Positions 48,361-57,219 of a stretch of 64,000 bases of DNA are shown here, one piece after another (position 1 is the first letter of the stretch; every line of letters starts with the position of its first letter). Source of the DNA: Candidatus Bostrichicola ureolyticus. Its GTDB lineage: Bacteria; Bacteroidota; Bacteroidia; Flavobacteriales; Blattabacteriaceae. The notes under the pieces were generated by a model. That model was not told the DNA's origin, searched no databases, and worked only from the letters and a program-made list of their open reading frames with translations. The stretch is from positions 263,762 to 327,761 of the forward strand of contig CP100319.1 in assembly GCA_029851125.1 (NCBI GenBank). The letters are read 5' to 3'. The position numbers were made by a program, and so were the translations under genes.

Positions 48361-49050
48361 ATGACAGAATTTTACGCAGAACTAATTGGTACAATATTCC
48401 TAATTTTATTAGGAAATGGAGTGGTAGCTAATGTAGTTTTGTCTAAAACTAAAGGAAATAATTCTGGATGGATTGTAATAACAACCGGTTGGGCATTAGC
48501 AGTTTTTGTAAGTATTGTAATTACCAGTAAATATAGTAGTGGAGTCCATTTAAATCCTGTAATAACTATTGGTTTAGCTTTGATAAAAAAAGTTGAATGG
48601 ATAAAAGTTCCTCTATTAATATTAGCTCAATTTATTGGATCTATGATAGGAGCATTTTTAGTATGGTTAATTTATAAAGATCATTTTTTGATAACTAAAG
48701 ATCCTTTAGTTAAACTATCGGTTTTTAATACAATTCCAGCTATAAAAAATCCTCTATTAAATATTACAAGTGAAATTATAGCTACTTTTATGTTAATGTT
48801 TTTCATTTTTAATTTTACAGACTCTAAAGATGCACTACCAATATCTTTTTTAATTTGGAGTATAGGTCTATCTTTAGGAGGTACAACAGGTAGCGAAATT
48901 AATCCTGCTCGTGATTTGGGGCCAAGACTAATGCATTTTATTTTACCTATTCCTGGAAAAGGATCAAGCGATTGGGAATATGCCTGGATACCTGTTGTAG
49001 GACCAATAATAGGTACTATAATTGCTTATATTTTATATTGTTTGTTATGA
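48361..49050 (+). CDS. glpF: Aquaglyceroporin / glycerol facilitator
   Basis: This 229-residue MIP-family channel has six membrane helices and two half-helix loops. The second loop is NPARDLGPR (residues 181-189), with the aspartate and glycine that mark glycerol-type channels; the first is LNPVITIG (65-67 NPV instead of NPA). It could pass glycerol, urea or ammonia/water; in cockroach symbionts nitrogen flow would make urea or ammonia relevant, but that is an inference. The TGA stop shares ATGA with thrS. Confidence 0.93.
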   Translation: MTEFYAELIGTIFLILLGNGVVANVVLSKTKGNNSGWIVITTGWALAVFVSIVITSKYSSGVHLNPVITIGLALIKKVEWIKVPLLILAQFIGSMIGAFLVWLIYKDHFLITKDPLVKLSVFNTIPAIKNPLLNITSEIIATFMLMFFIFNFTDSKDALPISFLIWSIGLSLGGTTGSEINPARDLGPRLMHFILPIPGKGSSDWEYAWIPVVGPIIGTIIAYILYCLL

Positions 49051-50966
49051 TATATATAACATTAGTTGATAATACAGTTAAAGAATACAAAGTAGGAGTA
49101 ACACCAATTGAAGTTGCTAAAGATATTTTTTGTAAAAAAAAAATAGATAAATTATTATCTGCTAGTATTAATGATAATCAAATAGAATTAAATACTCCAA
49201 TATATGCAAATGCAAAATTATGTTTTTATACTTGGGAAGATGAATTAGGTAAAAAAGCATTTTGGCATTCTTCTGCTCATTTATTGGCTCAAGCTATTTT
49301 AGAATTATATCCACAAGTTAAGCTTACTATTGGACCAGCTATTAATAATGGATTTTACTATGATATAGATTTTGTAAATACATCATTTACTAAAAAAGAT
49401 TTCTCTATTGTAGAGAAAATAATGATTAAAAATGCTAAAAAAGCTTCACAATTTAAAGTATATAATATTTCTAAAATAGAAGCTTTATCTTATTATAAAG
49501 ATAATATATATAAAACTGAATTAATAAAAAATATTAAAGATAAAGATCTTACTTTTTGTAAGCACGATAATTTTATTGATCTTTGTAAAGGAGGTCACAT
49601 TCCACATACAGCATTTATAAAATATATAAAATTAATAAATATTTCAGGAGTATATTGGCGTGGTAATAAAAATAATAAACAATTAACACGTATTTATGGA
49701 ATTTCATTCCCTAATGAATATTATTTCAATAAATATTTATCTAATATTTCTGAATATCAGAAACGTGATCATAGAAAAATAGGAAAAAAATTGGAAATTT
49801 TTACATTTTCTAAACGTGTAGGATCAGGATTACCTTTGTGGTTACCTAAAGGAACTTTGTTGCGTAAACTTTTAGAAGAGTTTTTAACAAAACTTCAACA
49901 AAAAATAGGTTATGAAATGGTGATAACCCCGCATATTGGGCATAAAGATTTATATACTACTTCTGGACATTGGGATAAATATATGGAAAATAGTTTTAAA
50001 TCTATTCTAACTCCTAATAGTGAAGAGGAATTTATTTTAAAACCAATGAATTGTCCTCATCATTGTGAAATTTACCGTTCACATCAATTGTCTTATAAAG
50101 ATTTACCAAAACGTTTTGCAGAATTTGGTACTGTATATCGTTATGAGCATAGTGGAGAACTTCACGGACTAACACGTGTACGAAGTTTCACACAAGACGA
50201 TGCTCATATTTTTTGTACTTCTGATCAATTATTAAATGAATTTAAATTGGTTATTGATTTAGTTATTTATATATTAAATTCTTTAGGATTTAAAGACTAT
50301 ACTGCCCAAATTTCGTTAAGAGATTATAATAACACTTCAAAATATATTGGTACTAATGAAAATTGGAAAAAATCAGAAGAATATATAATTCAAGCCACTA
50401 AAGAAAAAGATTTAAAAACAAAATTAGTTTATGGTGAAGCAGCTTTTTATGGTCCAAAACTTGATTTTATTGTAAAAGATGCCTTAGGACGTAATTGGCA
50501 ATTAGGAACAATTCAAGTAGATTATAATATGCCTATACGTTTTGATCTTAATTATAAAGGAAATGATAATAAATTACATAGACCAATAATGATTCACCGT
50601 GCTCCTTTTGGATCTTTAGAACGTTTTATTGCAATTCTTATTGAACATACTGGAGGTGATTTTCCATTATGGTTAGCTCCTTATCAAGGAGTTATTCTTA
50701 CTATAAGTAAAAAATATTTAGTATATGCTAAAAAAATATTTAATATATTAAGTTCAAATATAAGATTGTTAATGGATGATAGAAATGAAAAAATAGGTAA
50801 AAAGATACTAGATGCAGAAATTAGTAAAATTCCTATTATGATTATAATAGGACATAAAGAAGAAAAAAATAAATCAATTTCTCTACGACGGAGAGGATCA
50901 AATAATTTTGAAGAAATTCAAATAGAAAAATTTTTGAAAATTATAAAAAAAGAATTAACTTTTTAA
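49047..50966 (+). CDS. thrS: Threonyl-tRNA synthetase
   Basis: ThrRS charges tRNA-Thr and edits serine. The 639-residue class II enzyme starts MIYITLVDNTVKEYKVGVTP (TGS domain), has the editing-domain motif HSSAHLLAQA and class II motif 2 CPHHCEIYR, RYEHSGELHGLTRVRSF, and HRAPFGSLERF (motif 3). Start chosen at ATG 49047 by homology; upstream in-frame codons from 48972 overlap glpF and match no family sequence. It begins the thrS-infC-rpmI-rplT cluster. Confidence 0.97.
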   Translation: MIYITLVDNTVKEYKVGVTPIEVAKDIFCKKKIDKLLSASINDNQIELNTPIYANAKLCFYTWEDELGKKAFWHSSAHLLAQAILELYPQVKLTIGPAINNGFYYDIDFVNTSFTKKDFSIVEKIMIKNAKKASQFKVYNISKIEALSYYKDNIYKTELIKNIKDKDLTFCKHDNFIDLCKGGHIPHTAFIKYIKLINISGVYWRGNKNNKQLTRIYGISFPNEYYFNKYLSNISEYQKRDHRKIGKKLEIFTFSKRVGSGLPLWLPKGTLLRKLLEEFLTKLQQKIGYEMVITPHIGHKDLYTTSGHWDKYMENSFKSILTPNSEEEFILKPMNCPHHCEIYRSHQLSYKDLPKRFAEFGTVYRYEHSGELHGLTRVRSFTQDDAHIFCTSDQLLNEFKLVIDLVIYILNSLGFKDYTAQISLRDYNNTSKYIGTNENWKKSEEYIIQATKEKDLKTKLVYGEAAFYGPKLDFIVKDALGRNWQLGTIQVDYNMPIRFDLNYKGNDNKLHRPIMIHRAPFGSLERFIAILIEHTGGDFPLWLAPYQGVILTISKKYLVYAKKIFNILSSNIRLLMDDRNEKIGKKILDAEISKIPIMIIIGHKEEKNKSISLRRRGSNNFEEIQIEKFLKIIKKELTF

Positions 50967-50986
50967 ATAGTTAAAAACATTTTAAT

Positions 50987-51532
50987 ATTATAAATATAAA
51001 AGATAAATATTATCGTATAAATGAATATATAGTTGCTACTAAAGTACGTTTAGTTGGAGAAAATGTAAAAATAGGTATTTATACATTAAAAAATGCACTT
51101 AAAATGGCTAAATATAATGAACTAGATTTAGTAGAAATTAATTCTAAAACTGATCCACCTATATGTAAAATACTTGAATATAAAAAGTTTTTATACGAAC
51201 AAAAAAAGAAACAAAAATTAATTAAATTAAAACAAGATAAAGTTATTATAAAAGAAATACGTCTTGGGCCACAAACAAATATTCATGATATTGAATTTAA
51301 AATAAAAAATGCTAAAAAATTTTTAAAAGATAAAGAAAAAGTTAAAATATCTATTTTTTTTAAAGGACGTTCTATAATGTATAAAGATCATGGAAAAGTT
51401 CTTTTATTTAAATTTGCAGATGCACTAAATCTTTATGGAAAAGTAGAAAAAATGCCAATAATGGATGGAAAAAAAATGTATATGATTATATCACCAATAA
51501 AATATTCAAAACATGACAAAATTGAAAAGTAA
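50987..51532 (+). CDS. infC: Translation initiation factor IF-3, probable ATT start
   Basis: IF-3 prevents subunit joining and checks start-codon choice. The frame extends upstream of ATG 51104, giving [19 protein letters not shown], which are conserved IF-3 N-terminal residues, so the ATG is internal. The most plausible start is ATT at 50987, a rare codon known as the infC start in E. coli, giving 181 residues. The frame is open from after a TAA ending at 50974. The second half has [18 protein letters not shown]. Its end overlaps rpmI by 20 bp. Confidence 0.9.
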   Translation: MINIKDKYYRINEYIVATKVRLVGENVKIGIYTLKNALKMAKYNELDLVEINSKTDPPICKILEYKKFLYEQKKKQKLIKLKQDKVIIKEIRLGPQTNIHDIEFKIKNAKKFLKDKEKVKISIFFKGRSIMYKDHGKVLLFKFADALNLYGKVEKMPIMDGKKMYMIISPIKYSKHDKIEK

Positions 51533-51707
51533 ATCTGGATCAAAAAAAAGATTTAAAATTACTGCTAGTGGTCTTATTAAAAGAAAACATGCATTTAAAA
51601 ATCATATTCTGACTAAAAAATCTACCAAAAAAAAACGATATTTAACTAAATATGCTATAATAACAAAAGCAGATATTAAAAATATAAAAAAACAATTATT
51701 ATTATAA
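51513..51707 (+). CDS. rpmI: 50S ribosomal protein L35
   Basis: The 64-residue basic protein starts [20 protein letters not shown] and has [20 protein letters not shown], typical L35. The ATG at 51513 lies within the end of infC; the overlap supports translational coupling. rplT follows after 1 bp. Confidence 0.95.
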   Translation: MTKLKSKSGSKKRFKITASGLIKRKHAFKNHILTKKSTKKKRYLTKYAIITKADIKNIKKQLLL

Positions 51708-51708
51708 T

Positions 51709-52056
51709 ATGCCAAGATCTGTAAATTCAGTAGCTTCAAAACGCAAAAGAAAAAAAATACTTAAAAATGCTAAAGGTTATTATGGAGTAGGAAGTAAAGT
51801 ATATACAATAGCTAAAAATAGAGTTGAAAAAGCATTTCAGCATGCTTATATTGGTCGGAAACAAAAAAAAAGAATATTTCGTTCTTTATGGATTCAAAGA
51901 ATAAATGCAGTAGTTAGAACATTTGGAATGTCATATTCAAAATTTATAGATTTATTATATAATAAAAATATCAATCTTAACCGCAAGGTTATTGCGGATT
52001 TAGCAATGAACAATCCTAATATTTTAAAAAAAATTATTATAGAATATATTCTATAA
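51709..52056 (+). CDS. rplT: 50S ribosomal protein L20
   Basis: L20 is an early-assembly 50S protein and, in other bacteria, a repressor of its own operon. The 115 residues show [37 protein letters not shown] and the LWIQRINA region. The stop overlaps the convergent def gene by 6 bp. Confidence 0.97.
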   Translation: MPRSVNSVASKRKRKKILKNAKGYYGVGSKVYTIAKNRVEKAFQHAYIGRKQKKRIFRSLWIQRINAVVRTFGMSYSKFIDLLYNKNINLNRKVIADLAMNNPNILKKIIIEYIL

Positions 52057-52560
52057 ATATAATTTATTTAATTTATTATAAATATTTTTTTTTTTACCAG
52101 TAGATAAACGATCAATAAAAAGTTTTCCATAAAGATGATCATATTCATGTTGTACAATTCTTGCTGGTAATCCATTTAATATTTCTGTATGTCTATTCCA
52201 ATATTCATCATAATATCTTATCAAGATGTGAGATTCTCTTTTGACTAATTCAATAATATTGGGTATACTAAGACAACCTTCTTTAAAAATTGATTTTGGA
52301 CCATAACTTTTTATTATTTTAGCGTTAATAAAAACTTTCTTATACTTAGAAATCTTATACTTAGAATTATTAGAATAATCTATAATAAATAATTTTATAT
52401 TTTGTCCAATTTGAGGTGCTGCTAATCCTATTCCTTCTACATTATACATCGTTTCAAACATATTTGAAATCAATAAATTAAGTTTAGGAAAAGAATCAGA
52501 AATGTTAACACATTTTTTTCTTAGAATAGAATTACCATAAATTATTATAGGTAATATCAT
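52051..52560 (-). CDS. def: Peptide deformylase
   Basis: Def removes the formyl group from new proteins, using a metal held by Cys and two His. All three motifs are present in the 169-residue protein: [17 protein letters not shown] and QHEYDHL. Works before Map (17108-17878). The start overlaps the ruvX stop by 4 bp (ATGA). Confidence 0.97.
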   Translation of the reverse strand: MILPIIIYGNSILRKKCVNISDSFPKLNLLISNMFETMYNVEGIGLAAPQIGQNIKLFIIDYSNNSKYKISKYKKVFINAKIIKSYGPKSIFKEGCLSIPNIIELVKRESHILIRYYDEYWNRHTEILNGLPARIVQHEYDHLYGKLFIDRLSTGKKKNIYNKLNKLYL

Positions 52561-52979
52561 AATAAATTATCTTTTTGCAAAAGATAAGATTGTAGAATTA
52601 AAGTAGCACTAATTTTATTTATTAATGTTTTATTTTTTCTTTTTTTTTTATTTAATCCTCCTTCTATCATATATTGTTTTGCTAATTTAGAAGTAAAACG
52701 TTCATCTATACGTTTTATAATAATATGATTATATTTTTGATTTATTAATTTAATAAATTGTCTAATATCTATTTCAATAGGTGCATATTTACCATTTAAT
52801 TGCTTAGGTAATCCTATAACAATTTTTTTTATTTCTTCTTTATAAAGATATTCTTTTATAAATAACATTAATTTTTCTGTATTTATAGTTTCTAATCCAT
52901 AAGCTATTATTTCTAGAGGATCAGTAATTGCAATACCTGTTCTTTTGCGGCCATAATCTATACCTAGTATTTTTGACAT
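52557..52979 (-). CDS. ruvX: Holliday-junction resolvase-like protein RuvX/YqgF
   Basis: The 140-residue RNase H-fold protein has LGIDYGRKRTGIAITDPL and VIGLPKQLNGKYAPI, RIDERFTS, which are YqgF/RuvX motifs. Proposed roles are Holliday-junction resolution and 16S rRNA maturation. It is the first gene of a two-gene transcript with def, divergent from dapD across 52 bp. Confidence 0.9.
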   Translation of the reverse strand: MSKILGIDYGRKRTGIAITDPLEIIAYGLETINTEKLMLFIKEYLYKEEIKKIVIGLPKQLNGKYAPIEIDIRQFIKLINQKYNHIIIKRIDERFTSKLAKQYMIEGGLNKKKRKNKTLINKISATLILQSYLLQKDNLL

Positions 52980-53031
52980 ATGTTGAAATATTACTATAAA
53001 TTGTATAAAATATGTAAAAATATAATAAACT

Positions 53032-53850
53032 ATGGATAAATATAAAACAACAATAGAAAAAGTTTGGCACTATAAACAAAATTGGAAAATTACCGAAATA
53101 AAAAATATTATTTTTGATGTTATAAAACAACTTGATAACGGTACACTTAGGATAGCTACATATGATAAAAATGATAAAAAATGGATAATAAATGAATGGA
53201 TTAAAAAAACAATTCTTATGTATTTTTCAATCAAAGAAATGGAACTTCTAGAAGTAGGTCCATTCGAATTTTATGACAAAATTCCCTTAAAAAATTCTTA
53301 TGACGAAAAAAAAGTTCGTGTAGTTCCTCCTGCTATAGCTAGATATGGATCTTATATTTCTCCTGGTTCTGTTTTAATGCCTTCTTATGTTAATATTGGT
53401 GCTTATATAGGGACTAATAGTATGATAGATACGTGGGCTACAGTAGGTAGTTGTGCGCAAATTGGATCTAATGTCCATATAAGTGGAGGTGTTGGGATAG
53501 GTGGGGTTTTAGAACCTTTACAATCTGCACCTGTTATTATTGAAGATAATGTTTTTATTGGATCTAGATGTATTTTAGTTGAAGGCGTTTATATAGAAGA
53601 AGAAGCTGTTTTAGGCGCTAATGTAGTTTTAACAGCATCAACTAAAATTATAGATGTTACTGGTAACAATCCTATTGAAATAAAAGGTAGAGTACCAAAA
53701 CGTTCAGTAGTAATACCAGGATCATATTCTAAAGAATATCCTGCTGGACGATATAATGTTCAATGTGCTTTAATAATTGGAAAACGTAAGGAAAGTACAA
53801 ATAAAAAAACATCACTTAATGAAGTTTTACGAGAACATAATATTATTTAA
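53032..53850 (+). CDS. dapD: Tetrahydrodipicolinate N-succinyltransferase
   Basis: DapD succinylates tetrahydrodipicolinate on the way to diaminopimelate and lysine, useful for peptidoglycan and for a host short of lysine. The 272-residue protein has a left-handed beta-helix with hexapeptide repeats around residues 100-210 (VRVVPPAIARYGSYISPG, GAYIGTNSMIDTWATVG, GGVGIGGVLEPL) and the C-terminal region with VVIPGSY. It is the only amino-acid biosynthesis gene clearly seen in this window. Confidence 0.96.
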   Translation: MDKYKTTIEKVWHYKQNWKITEIKNIIFDVIKQLDNGTLRIATYDKNDKKWIINEWIKKTILMYFSIKEMELLEVGPFEFYDKIPLKNSYDEKKVRVVPPAIARYGSYISPGSVLMPSYVNIGAYIGTNSMIDTWATVGSCAQIGSNVHISGGVGIGGVLEPLQSAPVIIEDNVFIGSRCILVEGVYIEEEAVLGANVVLTASTKIIDVTGNNPIEIKGRVPKRSVVIPGSYSKEYPAGRYNVQCALIIGKRKESTNKKTSLNEVLREHNII

Positions 53851-53863
53851 GTTTAACATAATA

Positions 53864-55276
53864 ATGTTAAATAATATATTTAATAAAAAAATATTTAAGA
53901 TAATAAGTAAATCTTCTAAAGAAATTAAACAAGATTCTTATATTGTAGGAGGTTACGTACGAGATTTTTTATTGGGTAAGCAATCTCAAGATATTGATAT
54001 TGTAACTACAGGAAGTGGTATTCATTTAGCAGAGCAAGTATCTAAAAATATTGAAAAAAAACCTAAAGTAAATTTTTTCAAAAAATTTGGTACTGCTATG
54101 TTGATATACGAAAATGATAAAGTAGAATTTGTAGGAGCTAGAAAAGAATCATATAATATTAATAGTCGAAATCCTCTAATAGAAAAAGGTTTACTTATAG
54201 ACGATCAAAATAGAAGAGATTTTACTATTAATTCTATAGCTATTAGTCTTAATAATAATGATTACGGAAGGTTAATAGATCCTTTAATGGGAAAAGATGA
54301 TTTAAAAAAAAAAATTATACGGACTACTAGAGATCCCAATATAACTTATTATGATGATCCTCTAAGAATGATGCGTGCTATACGTTTGGCTACACAATTA
54401 AAATTTAAAATTGAAGATTTATCTTATGAATTTATAAAAAAAAATAAAGAAAGAATACATATTGTATCTATAGAACGTATTATGGATGAATTTAATAAAA
54501 TACTTTCTTGTGAAAAACCATCTATAGGTATTAATTTACTTTATGATTCTGGGTTATTGAATATTATATTACCTGAATTGACAGCACTGAAAGGAATAGA
54601 AGAAAAAGATGGTTACACACATAAAGATAATTTTATTCATACTATTGAAGTAATAGATAATATTAGCAAAAAAACAAATTATCTTTGGCTAAGATGGGCA
54701 GCATTACTTCATGATATTGGAAAAACTAATACTAAAAAATATTTGTCAGGTATTGGCTGGACGTTTCGTTCACATGAAGTTTTAGGTTCTAAAATGATAC
54801 CGTATATATTTAGACGTCTTAAACTTCCTATGGGAGTTACAATGCGATATATTCAAAAAATAATACGATATAGTTCACGTCCAATTGCATTAATAAGTGA
54901 TAAAACTACTGATTCTGCTATACGTAGATTATTATTTGATTTAGGAAATGATATTGAAGATTTAATAATGTTATGCGAAGCAGATATTACAACAAAAAAT
55001 TTATCAAAAAAACAACAATACAAAAGTAATTTTAATTTAGTAAGTACTAAACTTAAGCAAATTGAAAAAAAAGATAAAATACGTAATTGGCAACATCCTA
55101 TATCAGGAGAATGTATTATGAATACTTTTAATTTAAAACCTTGTAAACAAGTAGGTATTATAAAAAATGCTATAAAAGAAGCTATTTTAGAAGGAGAAAT
55201 AAATAATGAAAAAAATGATGCTTATATATTAATGTTAAAAAAAGGAAAAGAATTAGGATTAAAAACAAATAAATAA
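53864..55276 (+). CDS. cca: CCA-adding enzyme / HD-domain tRNA nucleotidyltransferase
   Basis: This 470-residue protein adds CCA to tRNA 3' ends. It has the class II nucleotidyltransferase motif GGYVRDFLLGKQSQDIDIVTTG, RRDFTINSIA, the DDPLRMMRAIRLA segment and an HD domain in LHDIGKTNTKKY. Needed because the tRNA-Cys gene has no CCA. Starts at ATG 53864; an in-frame codon at 53777 overlaps dapD. The stop lies in an AAAT repeat run. Confidence 0.94.
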   Translation: MLNNIFNKKIFKIISKSSKEIKQDSYIVGGYVRDFLLGKQSQDIDIVTTGSGIHLAEQVSKNIEKKPKVNFFKKFGTAMLIYENDKVEFVGARKESYNINSRNPLIEKGLLIDDQNRRDFTINSIAISLNNNDYGRLIDPLMGKDDLKKKIIRTTRDPNITYYDDPLRMMRAIRLATQLKFKIEDLSYEFIKKNKERIHIVSIERIMDEFNKILSCEKPSIGINLLYDSGLLNIILPELTALKGIEEKDGYTHKDNFIHTIEVIDNISKKTNYLWLRWAALLHDIGKTNTKKYLSGIGWTFRSHEVLGSKMIPYIFRRLKLPMGVTMRYIQKIIRYSSRPIALISDKTTDSAIRRLLFDLGNDIEDLIMLCEADITTKNLSKKQQYKSNFNLVSTKLKQIEKKDKIRNWQHPISGECIMNTFNLKPCKQVGIIKNAIKEAILEGEINNEKNDAYILMLKKGKELGLKTNK

Positions 55277-55294
55277 ATAAATAAATAAATAAAT
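55267..55294 (+). repeat. AAAT tetranucleotide run
   Basis: Seven copies of AAAT between cca and the nrnA-like gene. The cca stop codon (55274-55276) lies inside the run. A similar shorter AAAT run follows dnaK at about 15673-15690. Confidence 0.85.
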
Positions 55295-55296
55295 AT

Positions 55297-56300
55297 ATGG
55301 ATGACTTAAAAAAAATATTTAAAAGTTTAAAAAAAAAATTACATTATTATCACATAGAAATCCAGATGGTGATGCTATAGGTTCATCATTAGCAATGTTT
55401 TTATATTTAAAAAAACTTAACCATGATGTTTGTATGATTCTTCCTACAAATTATCCTAATTTTTTAAAGTGGTTACCTAATAATGAAGATTTTATAATTT
55501 ATTCAGAAAAAAACAAAATAGTCATAAAAGAAAAAATTATATATTCAGATATAATAATATTTATAGATTTTCATGATTTATATAGAATAAAACCAATTGA
55601 TATTTTTTTACAAGAATCAAAAGCAATAAAAATGTTAATTGATCATCATGATAATTTTAAAAATTATGATTTTTTTGATTTAAAATTTTATGATCCTACA
55701 GCCTCTTCTACAAGTATAATAATTTTTAGAATTATAAACAGTATGGGTGATTTTAATCATGTTGACATACGTATAGCTACCTGCTTATATGTAAGTTTAG
55801 TAACAGATACTGGTTCTTTTCGTTTTTCGTATATTACTCCTGAAACACATTATATAGCTGCCAAATTATTAGAAACTGGTATAGATATATCTTATGTAAA
55901 TAATAGAATATATAGCATATATACTAAATATCGTATGTTCCTATTAGGAAAAACTTTGCAAAACGTCAAAATTATATCTCTATATAGAACTGCTTATACC
56001 ATAATTAATGCTTATGATTTAAAAAATAATGGAGATACTGAAGGTTTTGTTAATTATGGTTTAGATATAAAAAATATTGTATTTTCTTTGATATTTATTG
56101 AAAATCTTAAGTTTATTAAAATATCCTTTCGGTCTAAAGGAAATTTTGATGTTAATGCTTTTGCAAAAAAGCACTTTTCGGGAGGAGGACACAAAAATGC
56201 TGCAGGAGGCATCTATTATAAAAGTTTAAATGAAACTATTAAATATTTTCTTAGCATATTACCTATATATAAAAAAATTCTTCAAAGAATAAACTTATAA
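55297..56300 (+). pseudogene. nrnA: DHH/DHHA1 phosphoesterase, NrnA-like, frameshifted at an A10 tract
   Basis: NrnA-like proteins degrade short RNAs and pAp. ATG 55297 opens MDDLKKIFKSLKKK and then reaches a stop; after one base is added at A10 (55329-55338) the other frame continues as ITLLSHRNPDGDAIGSSL. That frame contains LIDHHDNFKN and GGGHKNAAGG and stays open to 56300. As written it is broken; with 11 A residues it would encode about 334 residues. Transcript slippage at the A tract may rescue it. Alternatively ATT at 55338 could serve as start. Confidence 0.8.
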
Positions 56301-57155
56301 TTATTTTACATGTCTATCTGCATGATATGAAGAGCGAACTAAAGCTCCACTTTCTACATACAAAAAACCCATTTTTAATGCTATATTTTCATATTTTTTA
56401 AACTGTTCTGGTGAAATAAAAGTCCGTACAGCTATCTGTTGTTTTGATGGTTGTAAATATTGTCCTATTGTAATAATATCTACATTAGATTTTTTTATGT
56501 CTGCCATTGTTTCTAATATTTCTTCTTCAGTTTCTCCTAAACCTAACATTATGCCTGTTTTAGTACGACTTTGTCCGTTATATTTTAAATAACGTAAAAG
56601 TTCTAAACTACGATCATACTTAGCTTGAATACGTATTTCTTTAGTTAATCTTCGAACAGTTTCTAAATTATGGGATATAACTTCAGGTTTTGTATTTATA
56701 ATTTTATCTAAAAATTGGGTTTTTCCTTTAAAATCAGGTATTAATGTTTCAATAGTGGTGAATGGATTAAAATATCGTATAGTTTTAATAGTTTTTATCC
56801 ATAGTAATGATCCCATATCCTCTAAATCATCTCTATTTACAGAAGTAATTACAGCATGTTTTATATTCATTTTTTTTATAGAAAATGCTATTTTTTCAGG
56901 TTCATTCCAATCTATCATTTGGGGACGGCCAGTTTTTACACTACAAAATCTACATGAACGAGTACAAATATTTCCTAATATCATAAAAGTAGCTATGCCA
57001 TTTCCCCAACATTCACCAATATTAGGGCAATTTCCACTTTGGCAAATAGTGTTTAATTTATACTTATCTACTAGATTTTGTAATCTATGATAATTTTTTC
57101 CTATTGGTAATTTTACTCTTATCCAATTAGGTTTTTTTTTATTATCTATTTTCAT
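56301..57155 (-). CDS. lipA: Lipoyl synthase
   Basis: LipA inserts sulfur atoms into octanoyl groups on lipoyl domains such as that of PdhC. The 284-residue radical SAM enzyme has the auxiliary cluster cysteines CQSGNCPNIGEC and the SAM cluster CTRSCRFC, plus the C-terminal serine in VRSSYHADRH. Normal length. Convergent with the nrnA-like gene without spacing and divergent from the Nif3-like gene. Confidence 0.97.
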   Translation of the reverse strand: MKIDNKKKPNWIRVKLPIGKNYHRLQNLVDKYKLNTICQSGNCPNIGECWGNGIATFMILGNICTRSCRFCSVKTGRPQMIDWNEPEKIAFSIKKMNIKHAVITSVNRDDLEDMGSLLWIKTIKTIRYFNPFTTIETLIPDFKGKTQFLDKIINTKPEVISHNLETVRRLTKEIRIQAKYDRSLELLRYLKYNGQSRTKTGIMLGLGETEEEILETMADIKKSNVDIITIGQYLQPSKQQIAVRTFISPEQFKKYENIALKMGFLYVESGALVRSSYHADRHVK

Positions 57156-57177
57156 TATTTAATTTAGGGTTTTGAAA

Positions 57178-57207
57178 AAAATTACTTATTTTAAAATAAG
57201 TAATTTT
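57178..57207. promoter_or_regulatory. Perfect 30-bp palindrome between lipA and Nif3-like gene
   Basis: AAAATTACTTATTTT is followed directly by its reverse complement. It lies in the 64-bp divergent gap, 12 bp before the Nif3-like start at 57220, and could be an operator or a short hairpin in either leader. AT-rich content makes chance possible, though 15-bp arms with two GC pairs are long. Confidence 0.45.
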
Positions 57208-57219
57208 ATTTATATAGAT

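Noticed and set aside
48972-49046. Upstream start for threonyl-tRNA synthetase
   Set aside because: The extra residues are glpF sequence read in another frame; ATG 49047 begins the TGS domain.
55395-55397. ATG 55395 as the true start of the nrnA-like gene
   Set aside because: It would remove the conserved SHRNPDGDAIGSS segment that is clearly encoded just upstream in the same frame.
57172-57219. TTG start for the Nif3-like gene
   Set aside because: It would translate the 30-bp palindrome and give an N-terminus unlike the family; ATG 57220 fits.
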